Positions 1 through 7,048 of a stretch of 34,110 nt of DNA are shown piece by piece; positions within the stretch are counted from its first letter, which is position 1; each line of letters begins with the position of its first letter. Source of the stretch: Thermoleophilaceae bacterium (GTDB lineage: Bacteria > Actinomycetota > Thermoleophilia > Solirubrobacterales > Thermoleophilaceae); assembly GCA_036378175.1 (NCBI GenBank), contig DASUWY010000046.1:1-34110 (forward strand), written 5' to 3'. The notes beneath the pieces are model-generated. The model saw only the letters and a program-made list of their open reading frames with translations. It was not told the DNA's origin and searched no databases. Position numbers and translations under genes: made by a program.

Positions 1-40
1 GCTCTTAGCCGGCCGCGGCCTTCGTCAGCGCGAGCGAGAA
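1..40. repeat. 40-bp exact direct repeat, copy 1
   Basis: Bases 1-40 are identical to 509-548, where they span the last codons and stop of rpsT and the 3' end of holA. Identity stops abruptly after base 40/548. Here the copy sits at the window edge without its gene context, so it could be a small duplication or an assembly or contig-end artefact. Confidence 0.9.
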
Positions 41-201
41 GAAGGCGGTGCTGCGCGCGATCCTCCGGCCGCCGCCTTCGGAGCCGCTGCCGCCCGGCGG
101 CGCGGCGCCGCCGTCGCTCGTGCTGTCGCGCCCGCGCGGGCTCCTCAGTCGCGGAGCGCCTCGGGGCGCGGCTGGGCGCTCTGGAGCCGCCACGGGGCCG
201 C

Positions 202-207
202 TATAGT
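202..207 (+). promoter_or_regulatory. Candidate -10 box for rpsT
   Basis: TATAGT lies 42 bases before the rpsT ATG in otherwise very G+C-rich DNA, giving a predicted transcript start near 214. I see no convincing -35 hexamer at 16-18 bases upstream. The rest of 41-249 holds no gene I can support. Confidence 0.35.
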
Positions 208-249
208 AGGCCGCCGCCGCGGCAAGAAGAGTCGCGGCGACTGTCTGTC

Positions 250-516
250 ATGGCAAACATCGCCTCACAAGAAAAGCGCATCCACCGGGCGGAGCGGGAG
301 CGGCTCGAGAACCGCCGCTACACGTCGTCGATCAAGACGTACTTCCGGCGCCTCGAGGCGGCCGTCGCGGCGGGTGACGCCGCCACCGCCGACGCGGAGC
401 ATCGCGAGCTCGTCTCGCGCATCGACCGCGCCGTGAAGCGCCACGCGCTCCACAAGAACAACGGCGCCCGGAAGAAGTCTCGCGCAGCCGCTCTGCGCGC
501 CAAGCTGGGCTCTTAG
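250..516 (+). CDS. rpsT: 30S ribosomal protein S20
   Basis: This is an 88-residue basic protein of the usual S20 length. It binds 16S rRNA in the small subunit and acts early in 30S assembly. The sequence shows the family pattern: MANI start, KRIHRAERER helix, the SSIKTYFRRLE helix and the C-terminal DRAVKRHALHKNNGARKKSR segment. The ATG is preceded by no strong Shine-Dalgarno; GAAGAG-like bases near 225-230 are the best candidate. Its TAG stop (514-516) overlaps the TAA stop of holA on the other strand, so there is no space for a terminator between the two genes. Identification is secure. Confidence 0.97.
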   Translation: MANIASQEKRIHRAERERLENRRYTSSIKTYFRRLEAAVAAGDAATADAEHRELVSRIDRAVKRHALHKNNGARKKSRAAALRAKLGS

Positions 517-548
517 CCGGCCGCGGCCTTCGTCAGCGCGAGCGAGAA
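509..548. repeat. 40-bp exact direct repeat, copy 2
   Basis: Identical to bases 1-40. This copy is in its natural context: it spans the rpsT stop and the last codons of holA (TKAAAG end). Confidence 0.9.
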
Positions 549-1496
549 CGCCGTGTCCTCGTCGAGGCCGGTGCTACCGCCGCCGCGCAGGTCGATCTCG
601 AGCTCCGCGAAGGTGCAGATCGCCTGCTCGAGCGCGCGCCGATCCGCCCTCTTCGCGCGTGCGATCACCTTCTTCGCGGCCCATGGCGGCCCGCCCAGCG
701 CGGCCGCGACCTTCTGCTCGGGCACTCCCTGCTCGATCAGCGACGCCGCTCGGTGCACTTCCCGTAGCCGGCTCGTGATGCGCCACATGAGCTTCGAGCC
801 GTGCTCCTCCTGATCGAGCAGTCGCTCCGAGATGGCGAGCGCGGCGTGGCCGTCACCGGCCACCAGAGCATCGGCCAGGTCGTATGCCCCCTGCGTCGCC
901 TCCGCAGGCGTCAGATCCTCGAGCTCGTCGGCGCTGAGCGTGGCGGACGGATGCGCGGCGAGGACCAGCTTCTCAACCTCCCGGGCAAGGCGCTGCTGCC
1001 CGCCGCCCACGGAGGCCACGAGCAGCTTGGCGGCTTCCGAGTCGAGCGTGAGCCCCTCCTCCTTTGCGCGCGCGACCACCCACTTGTGCATCTCCCAGGG
1101 CTTGGGCGCCTCGTACGCGCGCACCTCGCCCCCGGCCTTCTGCACCGCCTTGGCGAGCCGCGCCTGCGCCTTCCCTCGGGCGATGAGGACGAGCACCGTG
1201 TCCGGCGACATGTCCGCCAGCGCGCGCTCGAGCGGCTCGAGGTCACCTGCCTTCCACGACTGCACCGAGTCGGCCAGCAGGTAGCGCATGCCGGGGTTGA
1301 AGGTGAGCGTGGCGAGCTCGGCGGCCAGCGCGCCGGGAGTGGTCTCGCGGGCATCGAACGTCTCGAGCGCTCCAGGCCCGCCCTCGTCCTCGGCGCGCTT
1401 GCGCAGGCGCGCGCGCCACGCGTCGATCTTCGCGTCGTCCTCGCCTGAGATCAGGTACACGGGGTGCAGGCCGGCCACGGCAGGCAGTCTAGGCAT
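513..1496 (-). CDS. holA: DNA polymerase III subunit delta
   Basis: 327 residues, normal for HolA. The delta subunit is part of the clamp loader that opens the beta sliding clamp on DNA. The start of the protein (VYLISGEDDAKIDAWRARLRK) matches the family N-terminus, followed by an AAA+-like middle region and the helical C-terminal collar domain (EIDLRGGG, TAFSLALTKAA end). I chose the ATG at 1496-1494: it overlaps the end of comEC as ATGCCTAG, implying translational coupling. A longer open frame to 1580 only adds a low-complexity Arg/Ser/Pro tail read from comEC. comEA-comEC-holA-rpsT is a known actinobacterial neighbourhood. The stop overlaps the rpsT stop in the tetranucleotide 513-516. Confidence 0.93.
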   Translation of the reverse strand: MPRLPAVAGLHPVYLISGEDDAKIDAWRARLRKRAEDEGGPGALETFDARETTPGALAAELATLTFNPGMRYLLADSVQSWKAGDLEPLERALADMSPDTVLVLIARGKAQARLAKAVQKAGGEVRAYEAPKPWEMHKWVVARAKEEGLTLDSEAAKLLVASVGGGQQRLAREVEKLVLAAHPSATLSADELEDLTPAEATQGAYDLADALVAGDGHAALAISERLLDQEEHGSKLMWRITSRLREVHRAASLIEQGVPEQKVAAALGGPPWAAKKVIARAKRADRRALEQAICTFAELEIDLRGGGSTGLDEDTAFSLALTKAAAG

Positions 1497-3828
1497 GGGT
1501 GGAGATGGTGAGGCGGCCGCCGTTGACCGTGAGCCTGATCGTCCCGTCGCGGTCGGTGCGGTAGACGCGCGGGACCGCACGCCCGAGCGCAGTGAGCGTG
1601 GAGGGACGCGGGTGGCCGTAGGTGTTGTGCGCGCCGACCTCGATCGCCGCGACCCGCGGGCGCAGACGGGCGAGCACCTGTGAAAGGCCTGGATCCTCGC
1701 TGCCGTGATGCGGCACCTTCATCGCGGTCACGTGCGGCAGGGCGAGCGGCAGTAGCGACGGGCTCTCCGCATCCGCCGACAGGAAGAGGCTGAAGCCGGC
1801 CTCGCGCACTATCGCCACCACCGCCCGGGTGTTGGGGTCCCCCGGCGGCGGCCCCGCCGGGCGGGGGCCCGGTGCGAGGACGTCGATCGTGAGGCCGCCG
1901 GCGCGCACTGTCTCGCCGGCACGGGCCACCACACGCCGGATTCCCCGAGCGTCGGCCTGCGCCTCGAGCCCGCGAAAATCTGCCTCGCGGGTGCCGTCCC
2001 CGCCGTCGAGCATGAGGCCGACCGGGAAGCGGCGGAGCACCTCGTGGAGTCCGCCCACGTGGTCGCGGGCCTGGTGGGTGGCCACCACCACGCTCAGCCG
2101 CTTCACGCCGAGGTTGCGGATGATCCGCGCAACGCGCGCCTCCGGCGGACCGCCGTCGAACAGCACCGCGGCACCGCTCGGGTCCTGGATCAGCGTGGCG
2201 TCGCCCTGGCCGACGTCGAGAAACGAGACCGTCAGTTCGCGCGGCGCAGACGGCGGGCCCGTGACACGCCATCCGACAAGGGCGAGGACCGCCGCGAGCC
2301 CGGCAGCGACCGCTGTCCGCCGCACGCGCGGGACGCGCCTCCACGCGGCCGCCCACGCCGGAGCTCGCGGCTCGACCGACCGCATCACACGCTGCATCAG
2401 GAGGCACCCAGCCGCCATCAGCGCGTACGCCGTCGCGACCGCGAGCGGAGACTTCAACGCCACCGTCGCCTGTCCATGCGGCGCGTCGCCGAACCAACGA
2501 GCGACGCCGCGCAGGTAGTCGAGCAGGAGTCCGTCGAGCGACCCCAGCAGCGCCGAGAGCGGGACAGAGGGGCCACCGAGCACGCCCAGCCCGGCCTGGA
2601 CCATCCCGCTCCACATGATCGGCGCCACCACCGGCAGCGCGAGAAGATTCGCGGGCAGCGCCACGAGCTGCACCGCGTGGAAGTGGTGCGCGAGCAGCGG
2701 CGCCGTGGCGAGCGTGGCAGCAGTCGTGATCGCGGCGCCGTCCGCCACCGGGCCCGGAAGCCAGTTCAGCATTCGCCGCAGCCCCGGCACCAGCACGGCG
2801 ATGCCGATCACCGCGGCGAATGAGAGCTGCCAGCCCGGATCGCCCGACACGCGCGGGTTCAGCACGAGCGTGGCCGCGGCTGCGAGCAGCAGCGCGTACG
2901 AGCGGGAGACCGGCCGCGCGGCGGCCGCGGCGGCAAGCCCCGCCGCCCCCATCACTCCCGCGCGCTGGAGGGAGGGCCCGGCGCCCGCCAGCGGCACGTA
3001 GACGGCCACGAGCGCGCCCACCGCCGCCACCCTCGCGCGCGGGCTCACCCCCACCAGCCCGAAGAGTGGGAGCACGAGCGCGCCGAGCAGCATCACGTTC
3101 TGGCCGCTGACGGCGAGCAGGTGCGAGAGGCCGGAGCGGCGGAAGTCATCACGCACGTCCGAGCCCACCCGCTGGTCCTCCCCGAGCACCATGCCGGTGG
3201 CGAGCGCGCCATTGGCCGCGTCGAGTCCCGCCGCCACCCCGCGCTCGGCCCGGCGGCGAAGCGAGTCCACCCAGCCGGCGGCGCCGCCCCTCGACCGCCC
3301 GCTCGAGCGCAGAGTGTCGAGCGCCAGCTCGTACCGGATGCCGCGCCGGCGCAGGTACGCCGGATAGTCGAAGTCCGCGCGCGCGCTCCGCCTGGGCCGC
3401 TCGAGCAGACCCCTGATCTGCACGCCCGTGCCAGGTGAGCCACCCTTCGGCCAGCGCCATCCGGCCGGCGCCCGCGCGAGTAGGTGCGCGCCCCGCGCCG
3501 GTCCCGAGACCACCCGCACTTCCGCCGAAGATCCGAACGGCGACGCCCGTGGCCACTCGAGGAGCCACGCACGTCCCGAGAAGGGCTCACCGGCATGCAG
3601 GAACCGGTCCGGCGCATCGATGGCGTGCAGCCGCGCGTGACCGGCGGCGGCGCCGCCGAGCAGCAGCACCGCCGCGAGCACGCCGAGCAGCGGAGCCCGC
3701 GTGAGCGCCAGGGCGATGGCCAGAGCAGCCGCACCGAGGAGGAGGTCGGGCGCCGCAAGGCCGCACAACAGCAGCCCGGCGACGAACGAGCCAAGGCAGG
3801 CGTAGTACGGATGCCGCGGAAGCCGCAC
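1489..3828 (-). CDS. comEC: ComEC/Rec2-type DNA uptake channel with metallo-beta-lactamase domain
   Basis: 779 residues. ComEC forms the inner-membrane channel for single-stranded DNA in natural transformation. Visible parts: two N-terminal membrane helices, a DUF4131-like soluble segment (about 50-180), the Competence domain with many helices (about 210-500, including LAVSGQNVMLLGALVLP), then a cytosolic metallo-beta-lactamase domain from about 530 (SFLDVGQGDATLI, FDGG, THQARDHVGG near 577, PHHGS near 704). The usual first Asp/His of the HxDxDH motif is Ala here. The only usable start in the frame is GTG at 3828; an in-frame stop lies near 3868. comEA lies further upstream on the same strand but is separated by other genes. 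Overlaps holA by 8 bases. Confidence 0.93.
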   Translation of the reverse strand: MRLPRHPYYACLGSFVAGLLLCGLAAPDLLLGAAALAIALALTRAPLLGVLAAVLLLGGAAAGHARLHAIDAPDRFLHAGEPFSGRAWLLEWPRASPFGSSAEVRVVSGPARGAHLLARAPAGWRWPKGGSPGTGVQIRGLLERPRRSARADFDYPAYLRRRGIRYELALDTLRSSGRSRGGAAGWVDSLRRRAERGVAAGLDAANGALATGMVLGEDQRVGSDVRDDFRRSGLSHLLAVSGQNVMLLGALVLPLFGLVGVSPRARVAAVGALVAVYVPLAGAGPSLQRAGVMGAAGLAAAAAARPVSRSYALLLAAAATLVLNPRVSGDPGWQLSFAAVIGIAVLVPGLRRMLNWLPGPVADGAAITTAATLATAPLLAHHFHAVQLVALPANLLALPVVAPIMWSGMVQAGLGVLGGPSVPLSALLGSLDGLLLDYLRGVARWFGDAPHGQATVALKSPLAVATAYALMAAGCLLMQRVMRSVEPRAPAWAAAWRRVPRVRRTAVAAGLAAVLALVGWRVTGPPSAPRELTVSFLDVGQGDATLIQDPSGAAVLFDGGPPEARVARIIRNLGVKRLSVVVATHQARDHVGGLHEVLRRFPVGLMLDGGDGTREADFRGLEAQADARGIRRVVARAGETVRAGGLTIDVLAPGPRPAGPPPGDPNTRAVVAIVREAGFSLFLSADAESPSLLPLALPHVTAMKVPHHGSEDPGLSQVLARLRPRVAAIEVGAHNTYGHPRPSTLTALGRAVPRVYRTDRDGTIRLTVNGGRLTISTHA

Positions 3829-4027
3829 CCATCGGAGGCTCGCCGCGAGGCCGTAACGGCAACAGACCTAAACGAGAAAACTGGGCGCGGCTCGCGTGAA
3901 AATCGCGTAACGGCCGACGGACCGAACGCCCCTCTCCAACTCCAAGTTATACCGCGTGGGGGCCTTGCGGGAAGCCCCGGGGTCTGCCCCATAATCGCCT
4001 GCCGCAAGCGAAATCGGAGGAGCAGAC
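3829..4027. promoter_or_regulatory. Divergent intergenic region between comEC and the FAD monooxygenase
   Basis: A 199-base spacer, clearly richer in A+T than its surroundings. It holds AACGAGAAAA (3871-3880, also found upstream of comEA at 6487-6496), the near-palindrome GCCGTAACGGC (3850-3860), and a second GTAACGGC at 3907-3914. A weak -10-like TATACC at 3948-3953 could serve the plus-strand gene. Assignment of promoters is tentative. Confidence 0.45.
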
Positions 4028-5500
4028 TTGGCTGTAAGCGAGCATGCGGTGGTGGTGGTCGGAGGCGGTCCGACCGGGATGATGTTGGGCGCCGAACTGG
4101 CGCTCGCGAATGTGGATGTGGCGATCCTCGAGCGACGCACGGGGCCCGATCTCGAGTCCGTGCGCTCCGGCGGCCTCCTGTCACGGACGATCGAGGTGCT
4201 CGATCAGCGCGGAGTGGCCGACCGGTTCCTGTCGGAGGGGACGACGGTTCAGGTGTGGGGCGACTTCGCCGGCGTTCAGATGGGCATCAGCCACTTCCCC
4301 ACCCGCCACAACTACGTTCTCGGGCTCTGGCAGAACCACATCGAGCGCATCCTCGCCGGCTGGCTCGATGAGCTGCCCGTGACGATCTACCGCGGGCGCG
4401 ACGTGACCGGCTTCACGCAGGACGCCAGCGGTGTTGACGTCGAGCTCGCCGAAGGGGCGCCGCTCCGGGCCGAGTACATCGTCGGGTGCGACGGCGGACG
4501 CAGCCTGATCCGCAAGGCGGCGGGCATCGGCTTTCCAGGCTGGGACCCATCGACGAGCTCCCTGGTGGCCGAGGTGGAGATGGACGGGGAGCCCGAGATC
4601 GGCGTCCGCCGCGATGCCAAGGGCATCCACGGCATCGGCAGGCTCGAGGACGGGCGGTTCCGGCTCGTGATGAGAGAGGAGGAGCTGGGGCAGACCGAGC
4701 AGCCGACGCTCGAGGATCTACGCCGGCTGCTCGTGACCGTCTGGGGAACGGACTACGGGCTCCGCAGTGCCACCTCGATCTCCCGGTTCACGGATACGAG
4801 CCGGCAGGCGGAGTCGTATCGGAAGGGTCGCGTGCTGCTGGCGGGCGACGCCGCCCACGTTCATTCCCCGATGGGCGGCCAGGGCCTCGGCACCGGAGTG
4901 CAGGACGCGGTGAACCTGGGATGGAAGCTCGCCCAGGTGGTGAAGGGCATATCGCCGGACAGCCTGCTGGACAGCTACCACGCGGAGCGCCATGCGGTGG
5001 GCGCCCGCGTGCTGCAGACGACGATGGCGCTGAACGCCCTCGCGCGCCAGGAGGCTCGCGTGGACGCCCTGCGCGAGACCATCGCCGATCTCCTCACCGT
5101 CGAAGACGCCCGCACGCGGATGGCCGGGAGGCTCTCCGGCCTGGACATCCACTACGACCTCGGCGACGGGCACCCGCTCCTCGGGCGGCGCATGCCTGAT
5201 CTCGACCTCGTGACGGCCGACGGCACCGTGCGAATGTTCACCCTGCTGCACGAGGCGAAGCCGGTGCTCCTCAACTTCGGTCTGGCCGGCGAGGCCGACG
5301 TCGCGCCGTGGGCGGATCGGATGCACACGGTCGATGCCGAGTACAGCGGGGCGTGGGAGCTTCCGGTACTGGGCGAGGTCAGCGCTCCGAGCGCGGTGTT
5401 GATCCGACCCGACGGCTATGTGGCGTGGGTGGGCGAGCTCACCGACCCAGCGCTGCGGGATGCGCTCACCGCCTGGTTCGGCGCGGCGGCAGCGACGTAA
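4028..5500 (+). CDS. FAD-dependent aromatic-ring monooxygenase (PheA/TfdB-type, group A)
   Basis: 490 residues. Predicted to hydroxylate an aromatic or polyketide-like substrate using O2 and NAD(P)H with bound FAD. Visible motifs: dinucleotide-binding VVGGGPTG (residues 10-17), the DG motif GCDGGRS (about 153-159) and the GD motif LLAGDAAHVHSPMGGQG (about 269-285). The last ~110 residues look like the thioredoxin-like C-terminal domain found in phenol hydroxylase and rifampicin monooxygenase relatives. Start is TTG at 4028, supported by GGAGG at 4016-4020 with 7-base spacing. It lies on the opposite strand between comEC and comEA, interrupting an otherwise conserved pair. The substrate cannot be told from sequence; a xenobiotic or antibiotic-inactivating role is possible but unproven. 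Confidence 0.9.
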   Translation: MAVSEHAVVVVGGGPTGMMLGAELALANVDVAILERRTGPDLESVRSGGLLSRTIEVLDQRGVADRFLSEGTTVQVWGDFAGVQMGISHFPTRHNYVLGLWQNHIERILAGWLDELPVTIYRGRDVTGFTQDASGVDVELAEGAPLRAEYIVGCDGGRSLIRKAAGIGFPGWDPSTSSLVAEVEMDGEPEIGVRRDAKGIHGIGRLEDGRFRLVMREEELGQTEQPTLEDLRRLLVTVWGTDYGLRSATSISRFTDTSRQAESYRKGRVLLAGDAAHVHSPMGGQGLGTGVQDAVNLGWKLAQVVKGISPDSLLDSYHAERHAVGARVLQTTMALNALARQEARVDALRETIADLLTVEDARTRMAGRLSGLDIHYDLGDGHPLLGRRMPDLDLVTADGTVRMFTLLHEAKPVLLNFGLAGEADVAPWADRMHTVDAEYSGAWELPVLGEVSAPSAVLIRPDGYVAWVGELTDPALRDALTAWFGAAAAT

Positions 5501-5506
5501 CGGCAG

Positions 5507-5692
5507 CTACGCGGCGGGCGCGAACGGCTTCTCTGCGACTGCGACGCGTGTGGCGGCGCACGAGTGGGCGTGGATCGCCCGCGGCTTTCCCTGCCGGTAG
5601 CTCGGCAGAATCCGGTCTCCGGGTCGTACGGGCGCATGGCAGATCCCGCAAACCAGTCCAGAAAAGCGGCTGTCCCGCTCAACCAAGAGCAT
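5507..5692 (-). CDS. Small Cys/His protein, putative zinc finger, unknown function
   Basis: 61 residues. I chose the ATG at 5692-5690 because a perfect AGGAGG (5704-5699) lies 6 bases before it, the strongest ribosome site in this region; an upstream TTG would overlap that site. The protein has C15-x2-C18 (VCGICHAPVRPGD) and H41-A-H43-S-C45, an arrangement able to hold one zinc ion, loosely like PARP-type or treble-clef fingers. The tail is Ala-rich. It converges on the monooxygenase gene with a 6-base gap. Nothing visible identifies a partner. The protein-like composition and ribosome site argue that it is a real gene and not a shadow. Confidence 0.65.
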   Translation of the reverse strand: MLLVERDSRFSGLVCGICHAPVRPGDRILPSYRQGKPRAIHAHSCAATRVAVAEKPFAPAA

Positions 5693-5836
5693 CTTGCTCC
5701 TCCTCAATGCCTACGCTCGGGAGCACTCTCTCGAGCATAAGGTTCGCTCCGGCGGATTCTCTCCCTGCCGTCTTGCCGCCAATATCCCCACCTGGCGCGT
5801 CCTCCAAACCGGTTACACCGCCGAACGCGCGACGGC

Positions 5837-6460
5837 TCATGGAACGAGCGCCTGCCGCAGGGCCTCGAAGCGCTTGTCGCCTATGCCGGAAACCTCCTTC
5901 AGCTCGTCGAGCGAGCGGAACCCGCCGTGCTGCTGGCGGTACTGGATGATCCGGCCGGCGAGCGCCGGGCCGATGCCGTCGAGCGTCTCGAGCTGCGCCT
6001 CCGTGGCCTGCGAGAGGCTGATGGGTCCGCCAGCCGCCGCGGCGCCCCCTCCCGCCCCTCCGCCGGCCGCTCCCACGCCGCCGACTCCGCCTGTGCCGCG
6101 CAGCGGCACGATCACCTGCTGCCCGTCGTGGAGCGGGGAGGCGAGATTCACCCCAGCCTCGTCGCCGCGGCGCGACACGCCGCCTGCGCGCTCGAGCGCC
6201 GCCGCCAGCCGCGACCCGGCCGGGACCTTGTAGAGGCCGGGGCGGCGCACCGCCCCGGCCACGTCGACCCACAGCTCGCGGGCCGGGGCGGGAGCCGCAG
6301 CCGCGGGCGCCCGTCCGCCGCCCGCAGGCCCAAGCGAGACCGAGGCCGCCGGCGCGCCACCTCCACCGCCGTGCGCGTGAAGTCGAAGCGCGATCGCCAC
6401 GACCAGCAGAGCGAACGCCGCCCATGCGACGAGCTTGCCCTTGTCGATGTCCTCGAGCAT
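5837..6460 (-). CDS. comEA: ComEA-like DNA-binding competence protein
   Basis: 207 residues. ComEA is the membrane-anchored DNA receptor of the transformation machinery that hands DNA to ComEC. The order is typical: short cytosolic start, one membrane helix (about 9-27, VAWAAFALLVVAIAL), a Gly/Ala/Pro-rich linker, an SLBB-type domain (LWVDVAGAVRRPGLYKVPAG through GQQVIVPL), a second Gly/Ala linker, and C-terminal double helix-hairpin-helix (LDGIGPALAGRIIQYR, LKEVSGIGDKRFEALRQAL). I chose ATG 6460; the open frame continues upstream but loses protein character. No clear Shine-Dalgarno. comEC, normally the next gene, is displaced about 2 kb away by two intervening genes. Confidence 0.92.
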   Translation of the reverse strand: MLEDIDKGKLVAWAAFALLVVAIALRLHAHGGGGGAPAASVSLGPAGGGRAPAAAAPAPARELWVDVAGAVRRPGLYKVPAGSRLAAALERAGGVSRRGDEAGVNLASPLHDGQQVIVPLRGTGGVGGVGAAGGGAGGGAAAAGGPISLSQATEAQLETLDGIGPALAGRIIQYRQQHGGFRSLDELKEVSGIGDKRFEALRQALVP

Positions 6461-6486
6461 GCGAGCCAGGCTAAGCCGCGCCGTGT

Positions 6487-6496
6487 AACGAGAAAA
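6487..6496 (-). promoter_or_regulatory. Shared motif upstream of comEA (TTTTCTCGTT)
   Basis: AACGAGAAAA on the plus strand, 27-36 bases before comEA, is identical to 3871-3880 upstream of comEC. It may be a common control element for the two competence genes, or may serve the divergent OsmC-like gene. Two occurrences only. Confidence 0.3.
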
Positions 6497-6544
6497 GACC
6501 GCCGCGCAACGGTTTCGCGACCGCTCGGTGACAATGTCGTCGCA

Positions 6545-7012
6545 ATGGGCTCGACGCACCGCTACCACGCGCGCACGCACTGGACCGGCGACACCGGCCT
6601 CGGCTGGGAGAACTACGCCCGGCCCCACACCGCGAGCGCCCCGCCTGCCGAGCCCGAGCTCACCCTCACCACCGGCGAGGCACACGGCGACCCGGCGCAG
6701 CTCAACCCGGAGCAGCTCTTGCTGATGGCCGCCTCCTCGTGCCAGCTGCTGTCGTTTCTCCACGTGGCCGCGAAGGCGCGCGTGGAGGTGATCGAGTACG
6801 AGGACGAAGCCGAGGCCGAGATGCCGGAGGACGACCCGCCCACCCGCCTCACCCGCATCGTCCTCCGCCCGCGCATCGTCATCAGGCCAGGCGCCACCGA
6901 GGAGCGCGTCCACCACCTCGTGGAGGTCGCGCACCGCGCCTGCTACATCGCCAACAGTCTGCGCACTGACGTGGTGGTGGAGCCTCGAATCGAATACCCG
7001 TCGACGGGCTAG
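6545..7012 (+). CDS. OsmC-family peroxide-reducing protein
   Basis: 155 residues, normal for the OsmC/Ohr family of thiol peroxidases that reduce organic hydroperoxides in the cytosol. The two conserved cysteines are present: C66 in MAASSCQLLSFL and C133 in HRACYIANS. The N-terminal HWTGDTGLGWENY segment resembles OsmC/YhfA-type subfamily members, more than Ohr. Start at ATG 6545; no strong ribosome site is visible, so a short or absent leader is possible. It is divergent from comEA (84-base spacer) and is followed after 36 bases by the secreted HExxH gene on the same strand. Confidence 0.88.
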   Translation: MGSTHRYHARTHWTGDTGLGWENYARPHTASAPPAEPELTLTTGEAHGDPAQLNPEQLLLMAASSCQLLSFLHVAAKARVEVIEYEDEAEAEMPEDDPPTRLTRIVLRPRIVIRPGATEERVHHLVEVAHRACYIANSLRTDVVVEPRIEYPSTG

Positions 7013-7048
7013 TCAGAAAGTCCAGCGCATGTCGATCAACCGGGCCGC

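Noticed and set aside
5-193. 62-residue open frame whose end resembles HolA (SLALTKAAAG)
   Set aside because: The resemblance comes only from the 40-base repeat; the rest is Gly/Arg/Pro shadow sequence.
1497-1580. Longer holA start at GTG 1580
   Set aside because: Would overlap comEC by 92 bases and add a low-complexity tail; ATG 1496 gives the family N-terminus.
3484-4371. 295-residue plus-strand frame over the start of comEC and the monooxygenase
   Set aside because: Antisense to comEC and out of frame with the monooxygenase; no protein signature.
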